From Qipengyuania spongiae (GTDB lineage: Bacteria; Pseudomonadota; Alphaproteobacteria; Sphingomonadales; Sphingomonadaceae), in the NCBI RefSeq assembly GCF_026168555.1, contig NZ_CP092471.1, forward strand, positions 816,501 to 880,500: DNA of 64,000 nt, given 5' to 3'. Of this stretch, positions 8,613-17,473 are shown piece by piece. Numbering within the stretch: the stretch's first letter is position 1; the number at the start of each line of letters is the position of its first letter. The notes beneath the pieces were generated by a model. That model saw only the letters and a list, made by a program, of their open reading frames with translations, ran no database searches and was not told the DNA's origin. A program made the position numbers and the translations under genes.

Positions 8613-9473
8613 ATGGTCGTCACCCGCTTCGCCCCGAGCCCGAACGGTTCGCTCCACCTCGGCCATGCCTTCTCGGCGATTACCGCCCACGATCTGGCCC
8701 GCGAGGCCGTCGGGCGGGGGGAGGGCGGCCGGTTCCTGCTGCGGATCGAGGATATCGACGGCCCGCGTTCCCGCCCCGAACTCGCCGACGAGTTTCGCCG
8801 CGATCTCGAATGGCTTGGCCTCGAATGGGAAGATGTGCCGGCGCAATCGAGCCGGATCGCCAGCTACGATGCGGCAACGGCGCGCCTGCTGGACGAGGGG
8901 ATGCTGTTCCCCTGCACCTGCACCCGGGCCGAGATCGCGGCGATGCAGCCGCGCGTCGGCCAGGATGGCGCGATCTATCCCGGCACCTGCAAAGGGCGCC
9001 TGCTCGATCCGGAAAAGCCTGCCGCGCTGCGGCTCGATATGGACAGGGCGATGGCCCGGGTAGGCGAGATCGCGTGGAGCGACGCGCTGGCCGGAGCGCA
9101 GATCGCCGATCCGCGGGAGTTCGGCGATGTCGTGCTGGTGCGCAAGGACGCGCCCGCCAGCTACCATCTCGCCGCGACGCTCGACGATGCGGCGGACGGG
9201 GTCACGCTGGTGACGCGCGGGCGCGACCTGTTCCACGCGACGCATATACACCGGGTGTTGCAGGCACTGCTCGGCCTGCCGGTCCCGCAATGGCATCACC
9301 ACGAATTGCTGCTCGACCCGGACGGGCAGAAGCTCGCCAAGCGGCGCAACTCGCCCTCGCTCGCCGATCGCCGCGCAGCCGGGGAAGACGGACGTTTGCT
9401 TGCCGAGCAACTGCGCTTGCGGCGATTTCCGGATGACATTTCGCTGTCGCGTCCTACATCGGAGGCATCATGA
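8613..9473 (+). CDS. gluQ: Glutamyl-Q tRNA(Asp) synthetase
   Basis: A 286-residue truncated class I glutamyl-tRNA synthetase paralogue that attaches glutamate to queuosine at the wobble position of tRNA(Asp). It has the Rossmann fold only, with no anticodon-binding domain. Visible are TRFAPSPNGSLHLGHA (HIGH-type motif), a zinc site beginning FPCTCTRAEI and finishing YPGTCKG, and the KMSKS-like KLAKRRNSPSL. The stop overlaps the next start (ATGA), linking it to the twin-TM protein. Confidence 0.92.
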   Translation: MVVTRFAPSPNGSLHLGHAFSAITAHDLAREAVGRGEGGRFLLRIEDIDGPRSRPELADEFRRDLEWLGLEWEDVPAQSSRIASYDAATARLLDEGMLFPCTCTRAEIAAMQPRVGQDGAIYPGTCKGRLLDPEKPAALRLDMDRAMARVGEIAWSDALAGAQIADPREFGDVVLVRKDAPASYHLAATLDDAADGVTLVTRGRDLFHATHIHRVLQALLGLPVPQWHHHELLLDPDGQKLAKRRNSPSLADRRAAGEDGRLLAEQLRLRRFPDDISLSRPTSEAS

Positions 9474-9700
9474 CCCCTCTTCTCGTCATCCTCCTCGTGA
9501 TTCTGTGCGCGCTGGTCGTCTTTTCGCTGGTGCGCGGGATCGTCGCCTTCCTCAAGAGCACCAAGATCGACCTGCAAAGCGGGCAGCAGACCGATGCGAC
9601 CGACATGCAACTGTTGCAGAACAAGATGATGTTCAACCGCATCAAGTATCAGGCGCTCGCCGTCGTCGTAGTCGCCGTTCTGTTGGCCGTGGCGCAGTAA
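9470..9700 (+). CDS. Twin-transmembrane small protein (HIG1-like)
   Basis: A 76-residue protein with two hydrophobic helices, TPLLVILLVILCALVVFSLV and ALAVVVVAVLLAVAQ, joined by a polar loop with LLQNKMMFNRIKYQ. The MMxxRxxxQ loop followed by the second helix is the pattern of HIG1/RCF1-type proteins, which in mitochondria support respiratory supercomplexes; in alphaproteobacteria the small versions are widespread and little studied. Start is fixed by GGAGG at 9461 and an ATGA overlap with gluQ. Confidence 0.78.
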   Translation: MTPLLVILLVILCALVVFSLVRGIVAFLKSTKIDLQSGQQTDATDMQLLQNKMMFNRIKYQALAVVVVAVLLAVAQ

Positions 9701-9719
9701 TCCCGCTAGCGCGCGGGAC

Positions 9720-10298
9720 ATGGTCAAGCTCAACAAGATCTATACCCGCACGGGCGATACCGGGTCGACCGGTCTCGTCGACGGATCGCGCCTGCCGAAA
9801 CACGCCACGCGCATGGAAGCGATCGGCGCGGTGGACGAGGCGAACTCGGCGCTCGGCGTGGCTGCGGTCGCGCTGGGAGACGGCGAACATGCCGACGCGG
9901 TTCATCGCATTCAGAACGATCTGTTCGATCTTGGCGCCGATCTCGCCACGCCGGCCGGGCCGGACGAGGATTTTGCTCCGTCGGAGATGGTCCTGCGCAT
10001 CGTTTCCGCTCAGGTCGAATGGCTCGAACAGGCGATCGACGCCCTGAACGCCGATCTCGAACCGCTTACCAGCTTCGTCCTTCCCGGCGGGACCGAGGCG
10101 GCAGCGCGCATCCATCTCGCCCGCGCCTCGGCGCGGCGGGCCGAGCGCAGCGTGACGGCGCTCGCCGCCGACGAGCCGGTCAATCCCCAGGCGCTCGCCT
10201 ATGTCAATCGCCTCTCGGATTATCTCTTCGTCCTCGCGCGCGTCTCCAATGCGAACGGCACGCGGGACGTGAAGTGGATACCCGGCAAGAACCGCTAG
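9720..10298 (+). CDS. PduO-type ATP:cob(I)alamin adenosyltransferase
   Basis: A 192-residue enzyme that makes adenosylcobalamin from cob(I)alamin and ATP. The ATP-binding N-terminus IYTRTGDTGSTGLVDGSRL is the PduO signature, followed by RMEAIGAVDEANSALG and the C-terminal ARASARRAERSV and YVNRLSDYLFVLAR, whose arginines and aspartates form the trimer active site. It starts 19 bases after the twin-TM gene and probably shares its transcript. Confidence 0.93.
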   Translation: MVKLNKIYTRTGDTGSTGLVDGSRLPKHATRMEAIGAVDEANSALGVAAVALGDGEHADAVHRIQNDLFDLGADLATPAGPDEDFAPSEMVLRIVSAQVEWLEQAIDALNADLEPLTSFVLPGGTEAAARIHLARASARRAERSVTALAADEPVNPQALAYVNRLSDYLFVLARVSNANGTRDVKWIPGKNR

Positions 10299-10358
10299 CC
10301 ACTCCGCACACCAGCCGTTAGGACCGCCGCTTTGCTGCAAGTGCGAAGGATGCGGGAC

Positions 10359-11231
10359 ATGATCGAGACAGTGGCGGTAATCGGCGCGGGCCAGATGGGC
10401 TCCGGCATCTCCCAGACCGTGGCGGCGAACGGCATGAAGGTGCTGCTGGCCGATATCGACCTCGCCACTGCGGAAAAGGCGCGCGACAATATCGACAGGG
10501 CGCTTGGCAAGCTGGTCGGGCGCGGCAAGATCGAGGTGGCCGATGCCGAGGCTACGCTTGCCCGCATCATGGCAGTCGGCGACTATGCTCCGATGAGGGA
10601 TGCCGACCTCATCATCGAGGCGGCGACCGAAAAGGAGCCGATCAAGCAGGCGATCTTCGAGAAGGCGGGCGAAATGCTCGCTCCGCAAGCGATCATGGCA
10701 TCGAACACCAGCTCGATCCCGATTACGCGGATGGCGAACTATGCTCCCGACCCGGCGCGCTTCATCGGCCTGCATTTCTTCAATCCGGTGCCCGTCATGG
10801 GCCTGATCGAGGTCATTCCCGGCCTCGCCACCGCAGAAGCGACCACCGACCGGATCACCGCATTCGCGCGGGGGCTGGGCAAGGAAGTGGTGCTGAGCCA
10901 GGACGAGCCCGGCTTCGTGGTCAACCGCATCCTTCTGCCGATGATCAACGAGGCGGTCTTCGTGCTCGGCCAGTCGACCGCGGGAATCGAGGATATCGAC
11001 AAGGGTTGCCGCCTCGGGCTCAACCATCCGATGGGTCCTCTCCAGCTCGCCGATTTCGTCGGCCTCGACACCTGCCTCGACATCATCCGCGTGCTCCACG
11101 ACACGACCGGCGACACCAAGTATCGCCCGGCACCGCTGCTGGTGAAATATGTCGAGGCCGGCTGGCTCGGCCGCAAGACCGGCAGGGGATTTTACGATTA
11201 TTCGGGCGATGAGCCGGTGCCGACGCGCTGA
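10359..11231 (+). CDS. 3-hydroxybutyryl-CoA dehydrogenase
   Basis: A 290-residue NAD(P)-dependent 3-hydroxyacyl-CoA dehydrogenase that interconverts acetoacetyl-CoA and 3-hydroxybutyryl-CoA. The Rossmann motif [12 protein letters not shown] is at the N-terminus; [10 protein letters not shown] and [11 protein letters not shown] carry the catalytic serine/histidine region, and [18 protein letters not shown] the conserved hinge. C-terminal [11 protein letters not shown] is typical. ATG at 10359 is chosen because GAAGGA lies nine bases upstream; an in-frame ATG at 10350 overlaps that ribosome site. Confidence 0.92.
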   Translation: MIETVAVIGAGQMGSGISQTVAANGMKVLLADIDLATAEKARDNIDRALGKLVGRGKIEVADAEATLARIMAVGDYAPMRDADLIIEAATEKEPIKQAIFEKAGEMLAPQAIMASNTSSIPITRMANYAPDPARFIGLHFFNPVPVMGLIEVIPGLATAEATTDRITAFARGLGKEVVLSQDEPGFVVNRILLPMINEAVFVLGQSTAGIEDIDKGCRLGLNHPMGPLQLADFVGLDTCLDIIRVLHDTTGDTKYRPAPLLVKYVEAGWLGRKTGRGFYDYSGDEPVPTR

Positions 11232-11295
11232 TGCGCCATGTCGCGGGAACGCGGTGTGAAGCCCGCTCGTTCAGGCGCAAAGGAGAATTTGCGCC

Positions 11296-11667
11296 ATGAG
11301 CGATACGAACAAAACCAAGCAGAACACGCCGGTCGGCGAAAGCCAGGAAGCGCGCCAGACCGATCTCGCGCCCGAGACCCATAACGACGAACAGGACGAT
11401 CACCGCAACCAGGCGCAGGAAGTCGCCGAAGAAGCGCGGCGCACGACCACGGAAACCGCTTCGCCGACCGAAAGCGTGAAGGGCGACAACAAAAGCGGCC
11501 TGCTGAACGATTCGACGCAGGATACGGTCGATCACATGCGCGATATGGAAAGTTCGGGCCGGATCGACATGGACGCCTATCGCGGCGAGCCCAATCACGA
11601 CGACAACGAGGGCAAGTACGGAAAAGCCGGCGAACCCGATCCCGAACTACCCAACGAAAACGACTGA
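11296..11667 (+). CDS. Hydrophilic disordered protein
   Basis: A 123-residue protein with no hydrophobic segment, rich in Asp, Glu, Asn, Gln and Thr, and therefore probably intrinsically disordered. AAAGGAG sits seven to thirteen bases upstream of the ATG, which supports real translation. No motif is recognised; proteins of this composition in alphaproteobacteria are often stress-related, but that is inference. It converges with mutS across a gap of 33 bases. Confidence 0.6.
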   Translation: MSDTNKTKQNTPVGESQEARQTDLAPETHNDEQDDHRNQAQEVAEEARRTTTETASPTESVKGDNKSGLLNDSTQDTVDHMRDMESSGRIDMDAYRGEPNHDDNEGKYGKAGEPDPELPNEND

Positions 11668-11700
11668 CCATCCGCGAACGAGCGACGGGGGACGTACGGC

Positions 11701-14349
11701 TCAGCTCTGCGCGTCCCCCGCTTCGCGTTTGAGCTCGTAAAGGAGATCGAGCGCTTCGCGCGGGCTGAGCGCGTCGATGTCGAGCCCGTGCAAGCGCTCG
11801 CGCAGGACATCGCGTCGCTCCTCCTGCGCAGCCGCACTGGCGGCGAAGAGCGGCAGGTCGCCGAGACCGGCTGCAAGGCCCCCGGTTTCGGCCCGGCCCT
11901 TCTCGAGCTTGTCGAGCACGGCCTTGGCCCGACCGACCACTCCGGACGGCACGCCCGCGAGTTTGGCCACCGACAGGCCGTAGCTGCGATCCGCCGCGCC
12001 GCGCGCCAGTTCGTGCAACAGGACCAGATCGCCCTTCCACTCGCGCGCGCGGACATGGTGCAGGCTCAGCGCGTCGCAGCTGTCGGCCAGCCGCGACAGC
12101 TCGTGGTAATGCGTCGCGAAGAGACAGCGACAGCGCAGGTTCTCGTGCACCGCCTCGACGACCGCCCAGGCGAGGGCCATGCCGTCATAGGTCGATGTGC
12201 CGCGCCCGACCTCGTCGAGAATGACGAAGCTGCGCTCGCTCGCCTGCCGCAGGATCGCGGCGGTCTCGACCATCTCGACCATGAAGGTGGAGCGGCCGCG
12301 CGCCAGATTGTCGCTCGCGCCGACCCGGCTGAACAGACGGTCGACCATGCCGATCCGCGCCGCGCTGGCGGGTACGAAGCCGCCCGCCTGAGCGAGCAGG
12401 ACGATCAGTGCGTTCTGGCGCAGAAAGGTCGATTTGCCGCCCATGTTCGGGCCGCCGATCAGCCATAGCCGGTCCTCGACGCCGAGGCGGCAGTCATTGA
12501 CGACGAAGCGATCGCCTGCTTTCGCCAGCGCCGCCTCGACCACCGGATGGCGCCCCCCCGTGATCTCGAGACAAGGCTCGTCCTGCATTTCCGGGCGGCA
12601 CCAGTCGCCCTCGGCCGCGCGCTCCGCGAGGGCGGCGCTCACGTCGATCCGGGCCAGGGCAGCGGCAGTGGCGGCGATCGCCTCGCGCCGTTCGACGACT
12701 GCTGCGGTCAGTTCCTCGAAATGCGCGTCCTCGGCCGCCAGCGCGTGCGCCCCTGCCTCGGCGATGCGCGAGGCTTCCTCGTGAAGCCTCAACGAATTGA
12801 AGCGCACCGCGCCCGCCATGGTCTGGCGGTGGGTGAAGCCGCTGTCGGCGGCCATCAGCTTGTCGCCGTGCTTCGCGGGCACCTCGATGAAGTAGCCTAG
12901 CACCTTGTTGTGCTTGATCTTGAGCGAAGGCGTGCCAGTTTCGTCGCGATATTTCGCTTCCAGCGCCGCAATCGCGCGCCGCGCATTGCCGCTCGTCTCG
13001 CGCAGTTGGTCGAGCGCATGGTCGTAGCCCGGCGCGATGAAGCCCCCCTGCTGGCGCTCGGTCGGCGGCGCGGCTACCAGCGCACGGTCGAGCAGATCGG
13101 TCAGTTCGGCATGGCCACCCAGCGCATTGCCAATTCGGGTCAGCAGATCGGGCAGGTCGCCCGCATCGCGCAGCGTATCGCGTAACCTCCGCGCCTCGCT
13201 GAGCCCGTCGCGCATCTGTCCGAGATCGCGCGGACTTCCTCTTCCCGCGACGATACGCCCGAGCGCGCGACCGATATCGGGCACGGCGCGCAGCGCGGCG
13301 CGGATGTCGGCGCGCAGCAGCGGATCGCCGTGGAAGCGTTGCACGGCGGCGAGCCGCGCCTCGACCGCGCCGCGTTCGCCCAGCGGCGCGGAAAGGTCCT
13401 CGGCTAGCTGGCGCGATCCCGCACCGCTCGAACAGCGGTCGACACAGGCAAGGAGGCTGCCGGCCCGCGCCCCGGTCTGGGTCTCGACGATCTCGAGGCT
13501 GGCACGCGTCGCCGCGTCCATCGCAAGATGCGCGGAGCCGGCACGGGCCGTGGGCGGGAGCAGGAAGGGCAAGGTGCCGCGCCCGGCATGGTCGAGATAA
13601 GCGATCAGCCCGCCCCCCGCCGCCAGCATGGCGCGCGAGAAGCTGCCGAGCCCGTCGAGCGTCGCGAGCCCGTGGATCGTCTTCAGGCGCGCTTCCCCGT
13701 CCTCGCTGCGGAAATCGGCACGCGCGCGTTTGATCGCGCCTTCGGGCAACGCCGCGCCTTCTGCATTCTCGTTTTCGGGCCAGTCTTCGGGCACCACGAC
13801 CTCGCTGGCGCCGATCCGCGCGAGCGCCGCGTCGAGCGCCTGCGGTGGGCATTCCTCCAGCTCCATGCGCCCGGTCGAGATGTCGCAGGCGGCGATCCCC
13901 ACCCCTTCGCGCAGGGGCGCGACCGCCACCAGCACGTTCGCCCGGCGCGGATCGAGCAGCGCATCCTCGGTCAGCGTGCCGGCGGTGACGAAGCGCACGA
14001 TGTCGCGCGCGACCAGGGCCTTGGAGCTGGGCGTACCCTCGCGTTTGGCGCGGGCCCTGGCCTCGTCGGGTGTCTCGGTCTGTTCCGCGATCGCGACCCG
14101 GCACCCGCCCCGGATCAGACGGGCGAGGTAGCTCTCTGCCGAGTGGACCGGCACGCCGCACATCGGCACCGGGGCGCCATCGTGCTCGCCCCGGCTGGTC
14201 AGCGCGATGTCGAGCACGCCGGCCGCTACCTTCGCATCCTCGAAGAACAGTTCGAAGAAGTCGCCCATGCGGTAGAACAGCAGCGCATCGCCCGCCTCCC
14301 GCTTCAATGCGAGATATTGCGCCATCATGGGGGTGGGCTTGCCAGTCAT
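11701..14349 (-). CDS. mutS: DNA mismatch repair protein MutS
   Basis: An 882-residue MutS. Domain I carries the mismatch-reading segment FYRMGDFFELFFEDA with the Phe-x-Glu core; the C-terminal ATPase has the Walker A GGPNMGGKSTFLRQ, the Walker B/signature VILDEVGRGTSTYDG and the catalytic-histidine region FATHYHEL. It binds mismatches as a dimer and recruits MutL. The start MTGKPTPMMAQYLALKREAG at 14349 fits alphaproteobacterial homologues; a GTG at 14385 would add 12 residues. It is divergent from maeB. Confidence 0.95.
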   Translation of the reverse strand: MTGKPTPMMAQYLALKREAGDALLFYRMGDFFELFFEDAKVAAGVLDIALTSRGEHDGAPVPMCGVPVHSAESYLARLIRGGCRVAIAEQTETPDEARARAKREGTPSSKALVARDIVRFVTAGTLTEDALLDPRRANVLVAVAPLREGVGIAACDISTGRMELEECPPQALDAALARIGASEVVVPEDWPENENAEGAALPEGAIKRARADFRSEDGEARLKTIHGLATLDGLGSFSRAMLAAGGGLIAYLDHAGRGTLPFLLPPTARAGSAHLAMDAATRASLEIVETQTGARAGSLLACVDRCSSGAGSRQLAEDLSAPLGERGAVEARLAAVQRFHGDPLLRADIRAALRAVPDIGRALGRIVAGRGSPRDLGQMRDGLSEARRLRDTLRDAGDLPDLLTRIGNALGGHAELTDLLDRALVAAPPTERQQGGFIAPGYDHALDQLRETSGNARRAIAALEAKYRDETGTPSLKIKHNKVLGYFIEVPAKHGDKLMAADSGFTHRQTMAGAVRFNSLRLHEEASRIAEAGAHALAAEDAHFEELTAAVVERREAIAATAAALARIDVSAALAERAAEGDWCRPEMQDEPCLEITGGRHPVVEAALAKAGDRFVVNDCRLGVEDRLWLIGGPNMGGKSTFLRQNALIVLLAQAGGFVPASAARIGMVDRLFSRVGASDNLARGRSTFMVEMVETAAILRQASERSFVILDEVGRGTSTYDGMALAWAVVEAVHENLRCRCLFATHYHELSRLADSCDALSLHHVRAREWKGDLVLLHELARGAADRSYGLSVAKLAGVPSGVVGRAKAVLDKLEKGRAETGGLAAGLGDLPLFAASAAAQEERRDVLRERLHGLDIDALSPREALDLLYELKREAGDAQS

Positions 14350-14509
14350 GGATGCTCGATTAGCGGCAGACGGCGCGCGGGTCACCGGGTCCAGACCGAT
14401 CCTTCGGGGAAAGCGCGGCGCTTTTCCGCCGCATCATGGCGGGGGGCAGTTTGGCTTCCCCGCGACGCTACGGCACGCTAGGGCCCCCATTCGACAACAA
14501 GGGATGATC

Positions 14510-16771
14510 ATGGCCGACGACAAACGTTCCGGATTCACCGAGCGCGAGGCGCTGTTCTACCACGAGGCGATCCGCCCCGGTAAGATCGAGATCGTCGCGT
14601 CCAAGCCGATGGCGACCCAGCGCGATCTCAGCCTCGCCTACAGTCCCGGCGTGGCCGTGCCGGTCCAGGCGATCGCCGACGATCCGGCGAATGCGGCGCG
14701 CTACACCGCCAAGGCCAATCTGGTCGCGGTGATCTCGAACGGAACGGCGATCCTCGGTCTCGGCAATCTCGGCGCGCTGGCGTCGAAGCCGGTGATGGAA
14801 GGCAAGGCGGTCCTGTTCAAGCGCTTCGCCGACGTCGATTCGATCGATCTCGAGCTTGCCACGGAGGATCCCGACAAGTTCATCGAGGCGGTCGCGCTAA
14901 TGGAGCCGAGCTTCGGTGGGATCAATCTGGAAGATATCGCCGCACCGGAATGCTTCATCATCGAGCAGGCCTTGCGCGAGCGGATGAACATCCCGGTGAT
15001 GCATGACGACCAACATGGCACTGCGATTATCACCGCCGCCGGTCTCCTCAATGCCTGCCACCTGACCGGCCGCGACATGCGCGACGTGAAGGTTGTGGTG
15101 AACGGCGCGGGCGCGGCCGCGATCGCCTGCACCGCGCTGGTCAAGGCGATGGGCGTGCGTCCGGACAATGTCATCATGTGCGACCGCAGCGGTCCGATCA
15201 CGCCCGAGCGTGAGGGGATCGATCAGTGGAAGAGCGCGCACGCCACTGCGACCGAGGCGACCAGTCTCGAAGAGGCGCTGGTGGGTGCGGACATCTTCCT
15301 CGGCCTGTCGGCGGCGGGCGCGCTGAAGCCCGAATGGGTGCGCAACATGGCCGACAGGCCGATCATCTTCGCCATGGCGAATCCGGTGCCCGAGATCATG
15401 CCCGACGATGCCAAGGCCGTCCGTCCCGACGCGATCATCGCCACCGGCCGCAGCGATTTTCCGAACCAGGTCAATAACGTGCTCGGCTTCCCCTTCATTT
15501 TCCGGGGCGCGCTCGATGTACAGGCGACCGCGATCAACGAGGAGATGAAGATCGCCGCCGCCGAAGCCATAGCCCGGCTGGCGCGCGAACGGGTGCCCGA
15601 GGAAGTCGCGGCGGCCTACGGCACCAATCCGCAATTCGGCACCGACTACATCATCCCCGCGCCCTTCGATCCGCGCCTGATCGAGGTGGTCTCGAGCGCG
15701 GTCGCCAAGGCGGCAATGGATTCAGGCGTGGCCAAGGCGCCGATCGAGAATTTCGAGGAATATGCCCATCAGCTGAAGTCGCGGCTCAATCCGACGACCT
15801 CCGCGCTGACCAATATCTACGCGCTTGCCAAGGCCGATCCCAAGCGGATGGTTTTCGCCGAGGCGGAAGAAGAGGTCGCGCTGCGCGCCGCGATCCAGTT
15901 CCGCGATTTCGGTTACGGTACGCCGATTCTCGTCGGCCGGACCGAGAAAGTGCTGAAGAAGCTGGAGGAGCTGCAGGTCGACGATCCGGAAAGCTTCGTG
16001 ATCGAGAACTCGAACGTGTCGGACAAGGTGCCGGGCATGGTCGACTTCCTCTACAAGCGGCTCCAGCGGCGCGGCTATACCGAGCGCGATGTGGCGCGCA
16101 TGGTCAATCAGGAACGCAACGTCTTCGCCTCGCTGCTGGTCGCGCTGAATCATGGCGATGCGATGATCACCGGTCTCACCCGCCCCTTCAGCCAGACCGC
16201 GCGCGAGATCGGCCGGGTGCTCCACGCGAAGCCGGGGGCGCTGTCCTTCGGCATCCACATGATCATCGGCAAGAACCACACGACCTTCCTCGCCGATACC
16301 ACGATCAACGAACGGCCGACGTCCGAAGAGCTCGCCCATATCGCGATGGAGACCGCCGCGGTCGCCCGTCGGATGGGGCACGAGCCGCGCGTCGCCTTCC
16401 TCTCCTATTCGACTTTCGGCAATCCGTCGGGCCAGTGGCTCGCCAATATCCGCGACGCGGTGGCGATACTCGACGCGCAGGACCCCGGCTTCGAATACGA
16501 GGGCGAGATGGCGCCTGATGCCGCGCTCAATCCCAGGGTGATGAAGCTCTATCCCTTCAGCCGGCTGTCCGGCCCGGCCAATGTGCTGATCATGCCCGGC
16601 CTGCAATCGGCCAATCTCTCGGCCAAGCTGCTGCGCGAGCTGGGCGGGGACGCGACCATCGGCCCGATCATGATCGGCATGGAAAAGCCGGTGCAGATCG
16701 CGCCGATGACGGCGACCGCGCCCGATCTCCTGACGCTCGCCGTGCTGGCGAGCGCCGGAGTGGTCGGCTAG
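14510..16771 (+). CDS. maeB: NADP-type malic enzyme with phosphotransacetylase-like domain
   Basis: A 753-residue MaeB that decarboxylates malate to pyruvate with NAD(P) reduction. The malic-enzyme half (about 1-430) has LAYSPGVAVP, NGTAILGLGNLGALASKPVM, MHDDQHGTAI and the nucleotide-binding VVNGAGAAAIAC; the second half (about 440-753) is the phosphate-acetyltransferase-like domain that regulates the enzyme with acetyl-CoA, e.g. GLTRPFSQTAREIGRV and RLSGPANVLIMPGLQ. ATG at 14510 has AGGG six bases upstream; the ATG at 14504 abuts that ribosome site and is unlikely. Confidence 0.95.
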   Translation: MADDKRSGFTEREALFYHEAIRPGKIEIVASKPMATQRDLSLAYSPGVAVPVQAIADDPANAARYTAKANLVAVISNGTAILGLGNLGALASKPVMEGKAVLFKRFADVDSIDLELATEDPDKFIEAVALMEPSFGGINLEDIAAPECFIIEQALRERMNIPVMHDDQHGTAIITAAGLLNACHLTGRDMRDVKVVVNGAGAAAIACTALVKAMGVRPDNVIMCDRSGPITPEREGIDQWKSAHATATEATSLEEALVGADIFLGLSAAGALKPEWVRNMADRPIIFAMANPVPEIMPDDAKAVRPDAIIATGRSDFPNQVNNVLGFPFIFRGALDVQATAINEEMKIAAAEAIARLARERVPEEVAAAYGTNPQFGTDYIIPAPFDPRLIEVVSSAVAKAAMDSGVAKAPIENFEEYAHQLKSRLNPTTSALTNIYALAKADPKRMVFAEAEEEVALRAAIQFRDFGYGTPILVGRTEKVLKKLEELQVDDPESFVIENSNVSDKVPGMVDFLYKRLQRRGYTERDVARMVNQERNVFASLLVALNHGDAMITGLTRPFSQTAREIGRVLHAKPGALSFGIHMIIGKNHTTFLADTTINERPTSEELAHIAMETAAVARRMGHEPRVAFLSYSTFGNPSGQWLANIRDAVAILDAQDPGFEYEGEMAPDAALNPRVMKLYPFSRLSGPANVLIMPGLQSANLSAKLLRELGGDATIGPIMIGMEKPVQIAPMTATAPDLLTLAVLASAGVVG

Positions 16772-16772
16772 G

Positions 16773-17444
16773 TCAGAAGGGCAGTTCCTCGCCGGTATAG
16801 TCGAGGTAGCGGTAGCCGCCGCCGCCGGCGCCCTCGATGACGTCGGCGAGGCCGGTCACGCTCTCGTCAACGGTGAGCGTGGCGCCAGAGCCGCCCATGT
16901 CGGTCTGCACCCAGCCTGGATGCAACGAGAGGACCTGGATGTCGCGAGGTCCCGTATCCTTCTCGGCAATGCCCTTCGCCAGCATGTTCTGGGCAGCCTT
17001 GCTGGTGCCGTAGAGGTCGTAGCCGCCGCTGCTGTTGGCGATCGAGCCGAGGATCGAGGATGTGAAGGCCAGCGTTCCGCCGTCCTTCACCAGCGGCAGC
17101 AGCGCCTTGCCCATGCGGGCCGGGCCATAGGCGTTTGTCATCATGATATGCGCCACTTCATCGGCTGTCGCCTGAGCGGCGTCCTGATGCTTCGCGCCGG
17201 TGATTCCGGCATTTATCAGGATCGCATCGAGCGAGCCTTCGGCGATACCGAGATCGGCGTAGCTTTCCGGCTCGGTCACGTCGGCGGTATGCACGGTGAT
17301 TTCCGTCCCATCGGCCGCCTCGTGAAGATCGTCGCTGCGATCGCGTTCGGTCGCATGGACGCTCCACCCGCGCGAGACGAGTTCCTTCGCGAGACCGAGG
17401 CCGATGCCGCGCGAGGCGCCGACGATGAGAATGCTCTTGCTCAT
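16773..17444 (-). CDS. Short-chain dehydrogenase/reductase
   Basis: A 223-residue classical SDR. The NAD(P)-binding GASRGIGLGLA is at the N-terminus, NAG follows at ILINAGIT, and the catalytic YxxxK appears as YGTSKAA with the upstream serine in AFTSSILGS. Substrate is not deducible. It lies 29 bases downstream of the aldehyde dehydrogenase gene on the same strand, so the two are likely co-transcribed, and its stop is two bases from the stop of maeB. Confidence 0.85.
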   Translation of the reverse strand: MSKSILIVGASRGIGLGLAKELVSRGWSVHATERDRSDDLHEAADGTEITVHTADVTEPESYADLGIAEGSLDAILINAGITGAKHQDAAQATADEVAHIMMTNAYGPARMGKALLPLVKDGGTLAFTSSILGSIANSSGGYDLYGTSKAAQNMLAKGIAEKDTGPRDIQVLSLHPGWVQTDMGGSGATLTVDESVTGLADVIEGAGGGGYRYLDYTGEELPF

Positions 17445-17473
17445 AATGTGTGCTCCTTGGCCGGATGTGGCCC

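Noticed and set aside
11687..11719. GGGGGACG/CGTCCCCC hairpin between the disordered protein and mutS
   Set aside because: A perfect stem but with a 17-base loop and no T-run; one arm is inside the mutS coding sequence, so I did not call a terminator.
12494..14161. 555-codon frame on the same strand as mutS
   Set aside because: Out-of-frame reading of mutS with Arg-rich low-complexity sequence; no domain or start signal.
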